This document shows, one piece after another, positions 25,053-36,000 of a stretch of 64,000 nucleotides of DNA (the stretch's first letter is position 1; the number at the start of each line of letters is the position of its first letter). The DNA is taken from positions 4,849,001 to 4,913,000 of the forward strand of contig NC_064039.1 in assembly GCF_932526225.1 (NCBI RefSeq), written 5' to 3'. Below the pieces are notes generated by a model. That model worked only from the letters and a program-made list of their open reading frames with translations. It was not told the DNA's origin and made no database searches. The position numbers and the translations under genes are program-made. Source of the DNA: Nematostella vectensis. Taxonomy: Eukaryota; Cnidaria; Anthozoa; Actiniaria; Edwardsiidae.

Positions 25053-25520
25053 TCAGTCCAATTTTGCATTTGACCTAGATGCAAAGAGATCTAATTCAGG
25101 CAAGAATGTCTTTGTAACAAGATTATTAAATACATCCTGATCAAGAGACCACTCTGAATTAGAAGTGAATTCTCTAGATAAAGCATCAGCTTCACAATTA
25201 CATGTACCAGGGATATGCTGGGAAGAAACAAAAATATTCCTTGAAATACACCACTCCCAAATAATAGCAGCAAGTGCATCCAAAGTGGGAGATTTCATTC
25301 CACCCATATTATTGATGAAAGCAACTGCTGTGGAGTTATCTAGTCTGAGTCTCACATGAATACCATTTCGATTTTCAACAAAAGCTTGCAAAGCATAGAA
25401 AGCAGCCAATAACTCTAAATAGTTAATATGATGACTAGACTCAGGCAAAGACCATCTACCATTCGTAGACTGCCCATTACAAACTGCACCCTAGCCAAAC
25501 AAACTAGCATCACATTCTAT
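25053..25520 (-). pseudogene. DIRS RNase H region with premature stop
   Basis: The frame contains ELLAAFYALQAF, RLRLDNSTAVAFINNMGG and an ADALSR segment, the RNase H pattern of DIRS/Ty3-like elements. Upstream in the same frame the CDASLFG motif is followed by a TAG (near 25491) where a tryptophan codon would be expected. A 60-bp AT-rich stretch of ttaagtatattaaa units (25690-25770) separates it from the reverse transcriptase, probably a later insertion. Confidence 0.8.
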
Positions 25521-25742
25521 ATAAACATCAACTGGGTTATACCCAAACATAGAGCCATTCAACTTAGAAATGTTATTTACTACCAAGTTGATATCAGACA
25601 TTGCCTGGGAGCTAATCTGGATATTTTGATCAAAGTGATGATTGGAAGTTAAGGCCTGAGTTTTGTCTCTTTCAATAGATCTGTAGTGAAGCTTTTAAGC
25701 TTATATTAAGTATATTAAAATAAATTAAGTAAATTAAGTATA

Positions 25743-26993
25743 TTAAAGCTTATTTAAGTATATTAAAATATACTTCACAACAGGGAAGGCTGATACCAAC
25801 AAACCCACTATGCAAGCAACTTCCCTGACGGAGGCAAACGTTTTTAACAAAACATTTTTGCATGTATATACTATTTTCTCAACCTTCTTAATAGGCAATG
25901 AGAGCTTCACTAACTCAGAGTCAATATCAAAACCCAGATAAGTGATTTGACTGGATGGAGTGAGCTGAGATTTTTCTTCATTTATTATAAAACCCAAATC
26001 ATGTAATAATAATCTGAGCATAGATAAATGTGAGAAACATTCCTGCGGAGAGCTACCAATCAAAAGGATGTCGTCGAGAAATATCACAACTCGACATCCA
26101 TTTAGTCTCAAATGAGAGACAACAGGTTTAAGGACCTTGGTGAAAACTCTGGGGGCTAGGCTGTAGCCGAAGGGTAAACATGAAAATTCATAAATTTCAT
26201 TTCTCCACTTAAACCTCAAATATTTACGATCAGGCTTGTAAATAGGAATGCTGAAATAAGCATCTTTTAAATCAACTGACACCATAAAATCACCCTTTGC
26301 AATGGTATCTAAGGCCACATTAATATTTTCCATTTTAAAATGGATCTTTTGTACAAAACTATTCAAGGGCTTTAAATTAATCACTGGGCGCATATCACCA
26401 GTTTTCTTGGGTACTAGAAAGATATTTGAAATGAATTCCCCAGTGCAGGGAAAAACTTTGATGATGGTTCCTTTGCTTGGAGACTCACTGAATTCCAAAT
26501 GATATCCTGATACAGTTTCCAGTACCCAGGGATCACTGGTGATTTTACGCCAGTTTTCAATGTGGTGCTGAAGATTACCTGCATGAGCCAAAGGTACCTC
26601 ATTCAAGCTTTGTCCTTGGAGTTCTGGTAATTCTTCTGTGTGTACTGGTAGTTGCTTCACCTTGTCCTTTGGTCTGGGAACCTTCGTAATCCTAAAAAAA
26701 GCACTCCGCTTGCCACGCATGGATTGACCAGTGTTTTTGTTGTTGTTTGAGAATTTGTAGTCAAAAGAGCGCCCACGTCTCGATGAACTTACCCGAGCTA
26801 GTGTCCTTCTAGCAATTTTATTAACTTTACCTATGTCCTTGACATGTTTGGGAAGTTCATCCCCAAAAAGAAAGGTGGTCACAGGATTGGATTTGCTGCA
26901 CACTGCCTGGTAGGCCTGAGCTATGTCAGGTTTCAATAGCTCTCGTCTCTTTAGAGAGTACAAGTAAGACGAATACTGGCTTGTCCGCCCCAC
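25743..26993 (-). CDS. DIRS reverse transcriptase ORF
   Basis: The 416-residue frame has a basic N-terminal region, then VPKKTGDMRPVINLKPLN, the motif A aspartate in VDLKDAYFSIPI (D241), LPFGYSLAPRVF, and the motif C tetrad FLDD (305-308) in place of the YxDD of most LTR elements; this is usual for DIRS. YLGFDID follows. The catalytic aspartates are intact, but the frame ends before RNase H because of the AT-rich insertion downstream. It belongs to the element, not to the host. Confidence 0.9.
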   Translation of the reverse strand: MGRTSQYSSYLYSLKRRELLKPDIAQAYQAVCSKSNPVTTFLFGDELPKHVKDIGKVNKIARRTLARVSSSRRGRSFDYKFSNNNKNTGQSMRGKRSAFFRITKVPRPKDKVKQLPVHTEELPELQGQSLNEVPLAHAGNLQHHIENWRKITSDPWVLETVSGYHLEFSESPSKGTIIKVFPCTGEFISNIFLVPKKTGDMRPVINLKPLNSFVQKIHFKMENINVALDTIAKGDFMVSVDLKDAYFSIPIYKPDRKYLRFKWRNEIYEFSCLPFGYSLAPRVFTKVLKPVVSHLRLNGCRVVIFLDDILLIGSSPQECFSHLSMLRLLLHDLGFIINEEKSQLTPSSQITYLGFDIDSELVKLSLPIKKVEKIVYTCKNVLLKTFASVREVACIVGLLVSAFPVVKYILIYLNKL

Positions 26994-27087
26994 ATAATGA
27001 CCGCACCAACGTACAACCGCCCCACCGAAAAATCGAAAAGCTAGCCCGCCCCACTCTTTAACGAAAGTCTTATTTCACGTCTTATTC

Positions 27088-27862
27088 TTAGTTATTAGAA
27101 TTTACGAATTCGATGTGGGGCGGAGTTACCGGATACCAGTAAGACGCATGCCCCAATAGGGTAATAGAATCAGCCAGCATCGGCAAGATATCCTTAGGAT
27201 CAACTGCTCTACCTGCGATAGAGTCAAACAGCATGACAATGGGCCGCGCCGCTTTTACCACATTCGTTTGAAGTTCTTGCAGTCCAAAATCTCTGGACTT
27301 GGTGTTTCGCTCTAGATCATGCCACAATTCCACGTTTACTTTAGGAACGCAGAGAAATTTGCAGTTTTCCGGAGTCTTATATTTATTCTGCAGCTCCTTG
27401 AGCTTCTCATCCAGAGGTTTTTTAGAACATGCGTCGTTGACACGCTCGGCAATAACGTCTATAACCTTAGGACCATAGCCCTCCTTTTCCTCAAAGAAAG
27501 AGGGTAGGAACTGTGCTGCTACGCTGGAGTCTAGCGACTAATAAGCACTACACTCCTTGTCAGGAGTATAATCTCCGACCGCCGGTAAAGGCTAGCCGAC
27601 GGGTCAAAACCGGAACCGTCCGAGTCGGACGTTTTCCCTGCAATATTAGCCTCACTGGCGTTAGAATTCGAGGTAGCTGCCTGTTTTGCAGTAACTTGCT
27701 CGACCAAGAATTTCATTGTCTCGAGCATATGAGATATACCATACTGGTCTTTCAGTTCGTCAACATAAAACTCCAATGCTTCTTCGTCTTTATCCTTACG
27801 GTTATTTCAGGTTCAATATGGTTCTGCTTATTATCTTTGCTTGCCATTTTCCTTCTAAAAAG
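27088..27862 (-). pseudogene. DIRS Gag-like region, frameshifted
   Basis: Three minus-strand segments in different frames form the region: a start MASKDNKQNHIEPEI near 27846, a segment LEFYVDELKDQYGISHMLET, and a segment VELWHDLERNTKSRDFGLQE ending at 27088. The middle has acidic and low-complexity sequence. It is assigned to Gag from its position at the 5' end of the element; no zinc knuckle is seen. Confidence 0.6.
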
Positions 27863-28044
27863 AAGTAGAAAGATAAAGAGCTCGCGGTCCGATGCAAAAC
27901 AAAATATACAAATTGACTCACTGACCTGTAGTAGCACGAAAAGAAGAACTGATTGCATTCTATGTCCCTGGGGTTATATACCGCTGTCTCATTTGCATTT
28001 GAATGGCTTTGAAATGTGACCGCTGACCATTAGTAAGTCTGAAT

Positions 28045-29290
28045 GAAGATAAGGCATTGAATGGCTTCTTTTATAATTCGTCGCGTGATATTTCTACAGA
28101 GGACGCCGTTTCGAATGCGGGCTTATTATTCCGCAGCGGATATACGTTTCATGCATGCGCTAGTCATTGAAGGCTCAAATAGTGGCCAGTAATTAATGAA
28201 CGGATCATGCGCTCTGGATCTCCCGTCCACGATCGTGGACGGCGGTTAGATCAAACGAACTTGCGACCCATGGCAGAGGTATCTTTTCCTCGCGAACTCC
28301 AGCACAGCGAAATACAGAGAAAAGAGGCCTCTGCTAGCAGGGAAACTATTGTCTAATGCAGTGTACTAACTTAAAATAATTAAAGTCCGAAGAGATACTA
28401 TTCGAGGAACACCCAACGATACCAACCTTAAAATAATTTTAAAACGTCCGAAGAGAATTATTGGGGGCATATCCACGCCCCTAATAGTCGTTTCCTAACA
28501 TATATTTTTAATTATTTGGGTTGGAGGCACGTGCCCCTAGTGCCCTACCCCTGCTAGGAACCTCTTATAATCTCTATGTCGCTAAATTCGAGATATTCCC
28601 CAGAACAAACATAGTCCCAGGGTTTCTTATCGGGTTTCCTGTGGCTGGGTTTCCTGTGGATGGTGAGAGTTGTGACGTCAAGACCCCAGGCTACCTCACG
28701 GTTCATCTCCGAGCACAGGAAGAAGGCCTGGGACTAGGCTGCCCTAGAACCTTATTGAAAGTCTAAAAAGACTTTTAGCATGTTGGGCGGGAAGACCTAT
28801 TTTTCTTTGAAAAAGACTGGACTTATTACTATAACTGAACAACGCAAGATTTATGTGCAAAATAAAATTTTATTAGCAGAAGCGTGTACTTTAGAATAGA
28901 AGATAAAAAACTTACTTAAACATTTGTCAGAATCGATTTGGACTACCAGTCATGTTCGGCATTCTTGTTTGAAACCTATTTGAGAATTTCTTGAGTGTTT
29001 AATATTCTATTTTTTTTCACTACCTACCCATTTTGAAACGTAAACATTGATTGTTTTCCGGACGCAAAGAAGCAAAGGAAGACAACCTGATCTACAATCG
29101 ATAAATAAAACTAGTAGCTAGTTTAGTGTAGCTAGTACTTTACCATGCGAGTTGTAACCTAAATTAGATGATGCTTTAGAAATTATTTAGCAACACTGGC
29201 ATGATAACATGCAATGTTAGTGACTGCAAATTGAATTATCGTGTCCCTTTAATGACAGTGTCACTCCTAGAAAAAAGAAAAAATATTATA
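28045..29290. other. Intergenic stretch with a partial C-rich element
   Basis: The stretch has no supported gene. 28450-28556 matches part of the CGTAGCAGG-type family (ggggcatatccacgcccct, then gtgcccctagtgccctaccc). The rest is AT-rich unique sequence. Confidence 0.55.
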
Positions 29291-29299
29291 ACTACTTAA

Positions 29300-29602
29300 G
29301 CCGTCATCACCATCACTAACACCATTGCCATCATCATCACCATCATCACCATCATCATTATTATCATCACCATCACCAACACCATTGCCATCATCATCAC
29401 CATCATCACCATCATCATTATTATTATCATCACCATCACCAACACCATTGCCATCATCATCACCATCATCACCACCATTGCCAACACCATTACCATCATT
29501 ATAACCATCATCATCATTATCATCACCATCATCAACATCATCATTATCACCACAATCATCATCGTCATCATAATCAACACAGTTATCACCATCATCATTG
29601 CC
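29300..29602. repeat. (ATC)n-rich microsatellite
   Basis: The run consists of catcatcac and accaacaccattgcc units and shows 60-75 bp higher-order repetition. It yields long Asp-rich or Met/Val-rich frames on the minus strand that are low complexity and not taken as genes. A smaller GAT run is at 50338-50440. Confidence 0.95.
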
Positions 29603-29916
29603 AAGGGTGACCCTGGGTACCAGGGGTTCCAAGGTTCAATTCGAAAAAGCTGCGAACTGGCGACAGCTGATTCGAATACCAAGAGTGTTTCCAGGTGTTA
29701 GGAAATCCGAAACCAAAATATATTGAAAATCTAGATACAGGAGCCCTATTTGATTTTGATGACAAACCCTCATTAATGCCCTTCTCTTTCGAACAAAAGG
29801 AGATGAGATCTGCATGCAGATGAGACTGTGTGACTACCATCATAATAAACACCACCACTATTATCATAACCATCACCATCATCTATCACAAATACCACTC
29901 ATATCATAAGTCACGG

Positions 29917-30006
29917 TACCCTGGTTCCAGAGCCTCAAGCCTATCTTTTTTTAGTGGCCAGCGGGCCACTAAATAGAGAGACGTTCGAGGCTCTGGAACC
30001 AGGGTA
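29917..30006. mobile_element. 90-bp terminal inverted-repeat element
   Basis: The ends taccctggttccagagcctc and its reverse complement are perfect inverted repeats of 20 bp. The core has a second palindrome (agtggccagcgggccact). It starts 29 bases beyond the stop codon of gelsolin copy C and so probably lies in its 3' UTR. Confidence 0.85.
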
Positions 30007-30034
30007 AAGTCAAGGAATCCTCACCATCATTACT

Positions 30035-33000
30035 TTATCTATCGCCTTTATCTACACTTACAGGTAGGTCTTTGATGGCTTCGTTGTAGGCATTGGCTCC
30101 TTCTTTTGCCACAATAATTTCTTTGTAAGAGTTTGGTTTATCTTTCAGATAATTCTGAAAAATAAAAAAGATAAATATTTACTTGAATTCACTAGAAAAC
30201 GTTGATTATTTCTTTAAAGAGATTTAAAGGGATGAAATGAATGTTTTTGTAGTTGAGTTGACTTGAGGCAGTACGAAAGTATAGTCAACTTGCCTTTGGA
30301 TTTTAACAGTCGATTGCCTATAAGGTGAATATAAAGCCCTGAATATTTTAGCGACTTCAAGCTTTTCGTTTTCGAGATATTCTAAATCAAAGTTGCGTTG
30401 CGAAGGAAAGTTTCGCGCCAAAATTTTTTTACTCAAACTTCGAAAACAAGGGCAAGTGGACCTATGCAGCTAGTTTGTCACATCTTGACCAGGGGCCGGT
30501 TCCTGAAAAGTCAGATAACTTTATCTGCCAATAGGACTTATCCGTAGGTTAAATTTGCTTAGCGGTGGATAGCTATCCAACCGTCAAAAACTGGTTCCTG
30601 AAAGCAAAGTTATCGCTCCGATAGCTATCGGTAGATAAGGTAGATAAGAAAACTGGTTTGACGAGTAAATTGTACACAGTAGACCCAGTTAAATTAGCAA
30701 ATAGAGCCCAATTGTACCTTAATTTTCGTTTTATTTAACCGGAGAATCTTCATAATATAACATATCTATGTTGTCTGCAATCGCCTCCATTCAGTCCCAA
30801 ATTTGTTTTCAACTCGTTTAAATCGCGCTCGTTCGAGTTGCATGTAATTTCAGTCTCCCATTAACGCCAACTTGAAATTTAGAGCTTAGGTTTTACACAG
30901 TGGGAGACGCTTAAGGTAATTCCCTTGAATTGCACTGCGCATCCCTTCTGCGCATAGTAGCGCGCGCTGTTTGTTCGAATTTTCCGGTATTAAGTGCGCG
31001 CGCGCGCCACAGTTGTACAAGAAAACACAGCAAAAGGCGCGCGTTTTTTACTTAAAATCGCTTTGACAGAAAAACGAAGTCGGTTACCCCTATTTTTTAT
31101 TTGCTCAAATAGTTAAATATATACGGAATAATGATATACTGAAAGAAGAAAAAAAGTTGGGTTGTAGAAGTTTTGTTATTTCTCTTAAAAGCCGTAAAAA
31201 TACTTCAAAATGGCGCTTTTTACCGGCGAAAACAATGTCTTTTTGTGCGATCTCTTAAAATGTGATTTGTTTTGAACATTAGCTACTACGTGTTATTGTT
31301 TAGGAGATCGGATCTTGGCAGCTCGACAAACAGAACTTAATTTTCTAAAGACTATAGGCACTCTTTTTGAAAACTAAGAGTTGGGATTTTTCCTTGCGCG
31401 ATCAGTAAAAACGCGTCAACTCTACGCCCCACTGTTGTGGAAAGGAGGTCGGTACCCCCATTTTTTATTACATTTTTTCAAAGCCCTTAACTTCAATATT
31501 GTTTATGCCAAGTTTTAAAAAATTCTGGGTTGTAGAACTATTTCAAGGGAATTACCTTAATGTCTTGTTATTGATTAGGGCTTGCATTTGAATCACCACA
31601 GGCTTCCCAACTCTTCATTTGCAACCAATATGTTATAAGCGCTAATAATTATCTTTGAGCGAAACACTAGGACTTAAATGACTAGATAAATGTTAGAAGG
31701 TTTAATATCTAATTTTACGACTTTGACGTTTTTATATCTCTAAAACCCCAATTGTCCGAGTTTTGAGTTTTAATTCCAGGCTTTGGAGCCCTGTGTTCTT
31801 CCAATAACCATGGCAACAGCTCATCCGCCATCTTACCGGCAGATAGCGACTTATCGGGTCCTCCCGACCTCTGCTAATTTTATCTGCTACTTTATCAGAG
31901 GGTAACTATATCGCATGTTTCAGGAACCCAATTTATGGGGCGGTGAGACGAACTGCAATCTTTCCGTCGGAAGATCAGCCATCAGTGTATTGTGTGGCGG
32001 TTGCTTTTGTTTTCTACAAGTCACGCATTCTCTTATGATCTTCTTTGCAAGATTTCTCCCTCGTAGAATCCAGAACTTCGCAGGCGATTCAGACAGGGTT
32101 CTTTCACGTCCTGTATGATTCGTCATTCCGTGCATTTCTCTAATGATCAGCAACGAGATGTGATCTTTCGCTGGGAGGAGTACTGGATATACTTGGTCAT
32201 ACGGGAGGCTGGTCCTGGTTAGGCGGCTACCTACCCTCATCAAACCATCCTCCTCTATGAATGGCGACAGTTAGGCTAATCCTCTATCTTCAAGGTTCGC
32301 AGCCAATACTCTTCAGCGGCTTCGATTTCCGCAGGTTGTAGATGGCTAGTTTTCTTCTGCGGGTTCTTCACACTGGATTTCAGGTTGCTTACAAATCGCA
32401 TACAATATTCGGTGATTCTTACAAGGCGATTCCATCTGGATTGAGATTGCGGATCCAGTAAGAGTCCCCCCTGGACGGTGACGGCGATGGCACTTACTGG
32501 TTTCTCTTTATTCTTTTCTGGAACTTCTCCTTGAAATATGACTGCCTCGACAGGCCAGTCAGCTTTTGATTTCTTGAAGAAGGCTGGACCGTTCATCCAT
32601 CTTCCTGTGGTTATCTCTTCCACGGTGATGCCTCTGCTTAGGTCGTCAGCTGAGTTTTGATGTGTTGGAACATGTCTCCAGTGACTTGGCTCCCACTCTG
32701 ACTGGATCTCGGCGACGCGAACGCCAACGAATGGCTTAAATGTTGAGGATTGGGACCGTAACCAGGACAGGACTATCGCGCAGTCCGACCACAAGACGAT
32801 GTTCTCCGGCTTTGTTTTGAGCTCTGGGACTGTGGTTTTCGCTAGTCTGAAGGCTACGAGAGCTGCCATCAGTTTTAGTCTCGGGATTGTTAATTGGCGC
32901 AGTGGTGCTACTCTGGCTTTTGCTGCCAGGGCTTTGCGGAGTTGGCCAGACAAGGTAGGCAACGGCGCCATATGCCTTATAGCTTGCGTAGGTGAATACG

Positions 33001-36000
33001 TGTACCTCTGTTCGGTCTCCTGCGTTATGGGGCTTGAGACATCTCGGGATTTGGACTTTCGATCTCTTTCAGTAGAGAAAGCCACATGGCACTTGTTTCT
33101 TTTGGAAGGGGATCGTCCCAATCAAACTGTTCTGCCCTCCAAACCTCTTGTAGCGCTATTCTTGCTTTGATAGTGACGGCTGACGCTAGGCCTATAGGGT
33201 CATACAGTCGGGAGATGCTTGATAGGACGGATCTCTTCTTGATGACTTGTAACTTCAAATCCCTCGAGTGGAAGCTTATTGTGTTTGTCTGCGGATTCCA
33301 TCCTACTTCGAGTGTCTTTGTGCCTTCTTTGCCATCAAGATTGACTGTGGGGGTCCCTGACGCGCGTTCGGAATTGTTTCCCGAGGGCGATGGCTGGGTG
33401 TGCACTGCTGTGTCTTCTGAGCATATCCACTGTTTTATCTTGAAACTTCCTTTCGCTAGCACACTGTTGGCCTCTTGGACGGTCTTCATGGCTTCGTTTG
33501 CAGTGGAACAGAATATCAAGTCGTCCATGTACCTGTCTCGCTTGAGTAGGATAGCTGCTCGCGGGCTCTCTTCCCCGTTTTCATCGGCTATCTTTAACAT
33601 CATATAGCTGGCCATGTTTGGGGATGGTTTGTCGCCAAAGTTGACTCTCTGTAGGGCGTATACTGCTGGTGGTCTTGAGGTGTCGAGGTCCCTCCAGAGT
33701 AAGCGATGGACTTGCTTGTCATCCTCTGGGGGGCAGATCTGTAGAAACATCTTTCAAATACCCCGATACAAGCGATGAATTTTTTTCGGAAGCGCAACAG
33801 GACGCCGAGCAGATCACCGATAAGCCCTGGGCCCTTGAAAAGGACGGAGTTCAGAGACACACCCTGGTAGACACTAGCGGGATTGAAGACTATTCTCAAG
33901 GGGGGTAATGACTTTGTCCTGTCGATATATACCAAAATGTGGGAGATAGTGGACTGGTTTGACGGGCCTCTCAAGTTCCTCTTGTGTAAGCTCTCTTGCC
34001 CAGACGTTTTCTCGGTATTGAAGGATCACCTTTTGATACATATCTGCCTTGTCTTGGTTTTTCAGAAGACATTTCTCTAGGCACCTTAATCTCTGTTCTG
34101 CGAGTGGACGGTTGTCAGGGAGAAGGGTTTTATCTTGTTTCCACGGTAACCATACGACGTAGCGGTTGTCTTCTTTTCCACAGGAACTCTCCATTAGCTT
34201 AAGAGCTTGCCTGTCTTCAATCGACATTGGCTGCTTTGGACAGGAATTTGCTCGTATTTCGAGTGTCTCGAACTCGTAGGACTTCGTGAGGTTGACTGGC
34301 TGTATGAAGCTGACGGAGCAGATCTGAGACTCTCTTCGCTTTTTCTCTGAGCCAATGGCGTACCATACGAGCTTCGTCTTTTTGGCGACTGGTTGGAACG
34401 GTGTCCCTTGACGTGTTTTCTCCTCAGCGTGATTGTTGGTTGCTTGAGGGTTAGGGAGACTGTCGGCTTGGGGTGGAACTGGCGCCACTGCATTTGCTGA
34501 CGCGGGCAAGCTCTGATCGTGGAGTAGAGGATGATGAAAGTATGGGCCTTTCTCGTATTTCTGTATTGACCTGCATTCTCTTTGTGGGTGACCTCGATTT
34601 AAACATGAAAAACAGCAGCGGGCATTCTTGAGCATGGTCAGCCTCTCGTTGACTGTGGTGGCAGCTATCTTAGGGCAGTCGGGAGTCCTGTGGTTTTCGG
34701 CGTTACAGACAAACAATTCGCCGTTCTTGCTTGTCCCACTGCAAGACGCCTTTTCTTTCTTAGGGTTCAGTCATGCTTTGGCCGTTGGTCTCCAAAGTCG
34801 GGGTCGAACTCCGCTTTTACGCGCTTTCTTATAAAATCACTTATATGTTATATACTTGGCGTGACATTCTTCTCTTTAAAGTCGGAGAACACGCTTCGCC
34901 ATCGCTCTATGAGGTGGTCCGGTAGACGCATGACTATTCTTCTGAGGTTCACGTTTGCGCTGATATCCGCGAGGTAACCAATCCGTTTCATGGTCGCTAG
35001 GCAACTAATGATATCGACCGAAAACTTTTTCCTGTCGTTCTTTCCGATTCTATCGCCTTTCGCTATATTGTTAATGAGTGCGCGCGGGAGTGCTCGCTTG
35101 ACCAAATCGATCTTTCAATGTTTTGAGCGCTCTTGCGTACATAACACCATTTGATCCTAAACAGCCACGCTTCTCTCCGCCTAAGTGCATTCTAAGTTGT
35201 ATCATCCTCAATTTGTTGCTGAGATGAGGCTTGTCGTGAATATGGATCTTGAATTTGTCGATGAAATCGGCATAATCTAGAGGGTTTCCTCGAACTTCGT
35301 GAGCGCCACTGCCGGAATGTCTTTACTTGCTTCTAATTCTGCTTCCAATTTGTAAAGCGCGTCGGCTATTTATAATGTTTAGTTAAACATCCGTCATATT
35401 TTGGATGGGATACTTCCAAAAGTGTGATTTTTATATTCCAGGCTGTACAAATAAAACTTGTCGACCGAATTTTTAGTTCTTTTCACAGATTAAACTTGAT
35501 AATAATTACAACTCACTAGCAAAGCGCCGCGTAGGTTGATATCTTAAAAGCCATCTAGAATTTACTTCAAACTTGGGTTATCTGCCAGACCCTGCAAACG
35601 CGCATTGTTTGTTTTGTGCTAGTATATTGCATACACATTTCATGTCGTGATAATGAAAAATCAAATAGAAAGTAATATTATATGCCTCATTGGGACATTG
35701 GGAGTGCAATTACAATATTCAATACAGTAGATAAATAGACTTGTCTACCTGTGCATATGGAATACCATTTTGCTTCTCTTCTGCAGATGCTTTTTTCCCA
35801 ACCAGCACGTAGCAAGCATTCTTCTTGTTCAAAATAAACACTAAAACAAACCTCATTTTAGAACCCTCTTGTCCAAGAAAAACACTTAAACAAAAGTCAA
35901 TTTTAGGGAAAGGTCATAATTTATCGGGGGTGGGGGAAGGCTGATTAGTTGAATTTTTTTCCTGGTTCAAAAAGTTACACCCTCCCCCAATCTAAAATGC

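Larger units (their letters stand above)
23431..28044 (-). mobile_element. DIRS-type tyrosine-recombinase retrotransposon, degraded
   Basis: On the minus strand the order is Gag-like region (27.9-27.1 kb), reverse transcriptase (26993-25743), RNase H (25.5-25.05 kb) and tyrosine recombinase (24636-23.9 kb). The ends are inverted terminal repeats: 23520-23612 (starting aatggtcagcggtcacattt internally) pairs with 27951-28044. Near the 3' end, 23431-23478 is inverted relative to 23707-23757 and the block containing gatatgctccacattatggg is directly repeated at 23482 and 23764. Such split and internal complementary repeats are the signature of DIRS elements, which lack an aspartic protease and DDE integrase and use a tyrosine recombinase. 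Frameshifts and a premature stop show this copy is inactive. It lies between gelsolin copies B and C. Confidence 0.9.
31930..35385 (-). mobile_element. BEL/Pao LTR retrotransposon, truncated at both ends
   Basis: Minus-strand order: DUF1759-type Gag (35.38-34.85 kb), zinc knuckle (34.7-34.55 kb), reverse transcriptase (34.0-33.1 kb), RNase H (33.0-32.5 kb) and the HHCC zinc-binding part of integrase (32243-31930). LTRs, the 5' part of Gag, most of the aspartic protease and the integrase DDE core are missing. Several frameshifts are present. It is inserted in the last intron of gelsolin copy C in the same sense as the gene. Confidence 0.9.

Noticed and set aside
27513-28019. 168-residue plus-strand frame
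   Set aside because: Antisense to the Gag region and the inverted terminal repeat of the DIRS element.
29267-29682. Asp-rich and Met/Val-rich frames
   Set aside because: They are translations of an ATC microsatellite without splice or start context.
32799-33607. Plus-strand frames of 123 and 173 residues opposite the BEL/Pao element
   Set aside because: They are antisense shadows of the RNase H and RT coding strand and show no domain.
33883-34202. Plus-strand small frames in the BEL/Pao region
   Set aside because: They are antisense to the Gag/RT region with no independent support.
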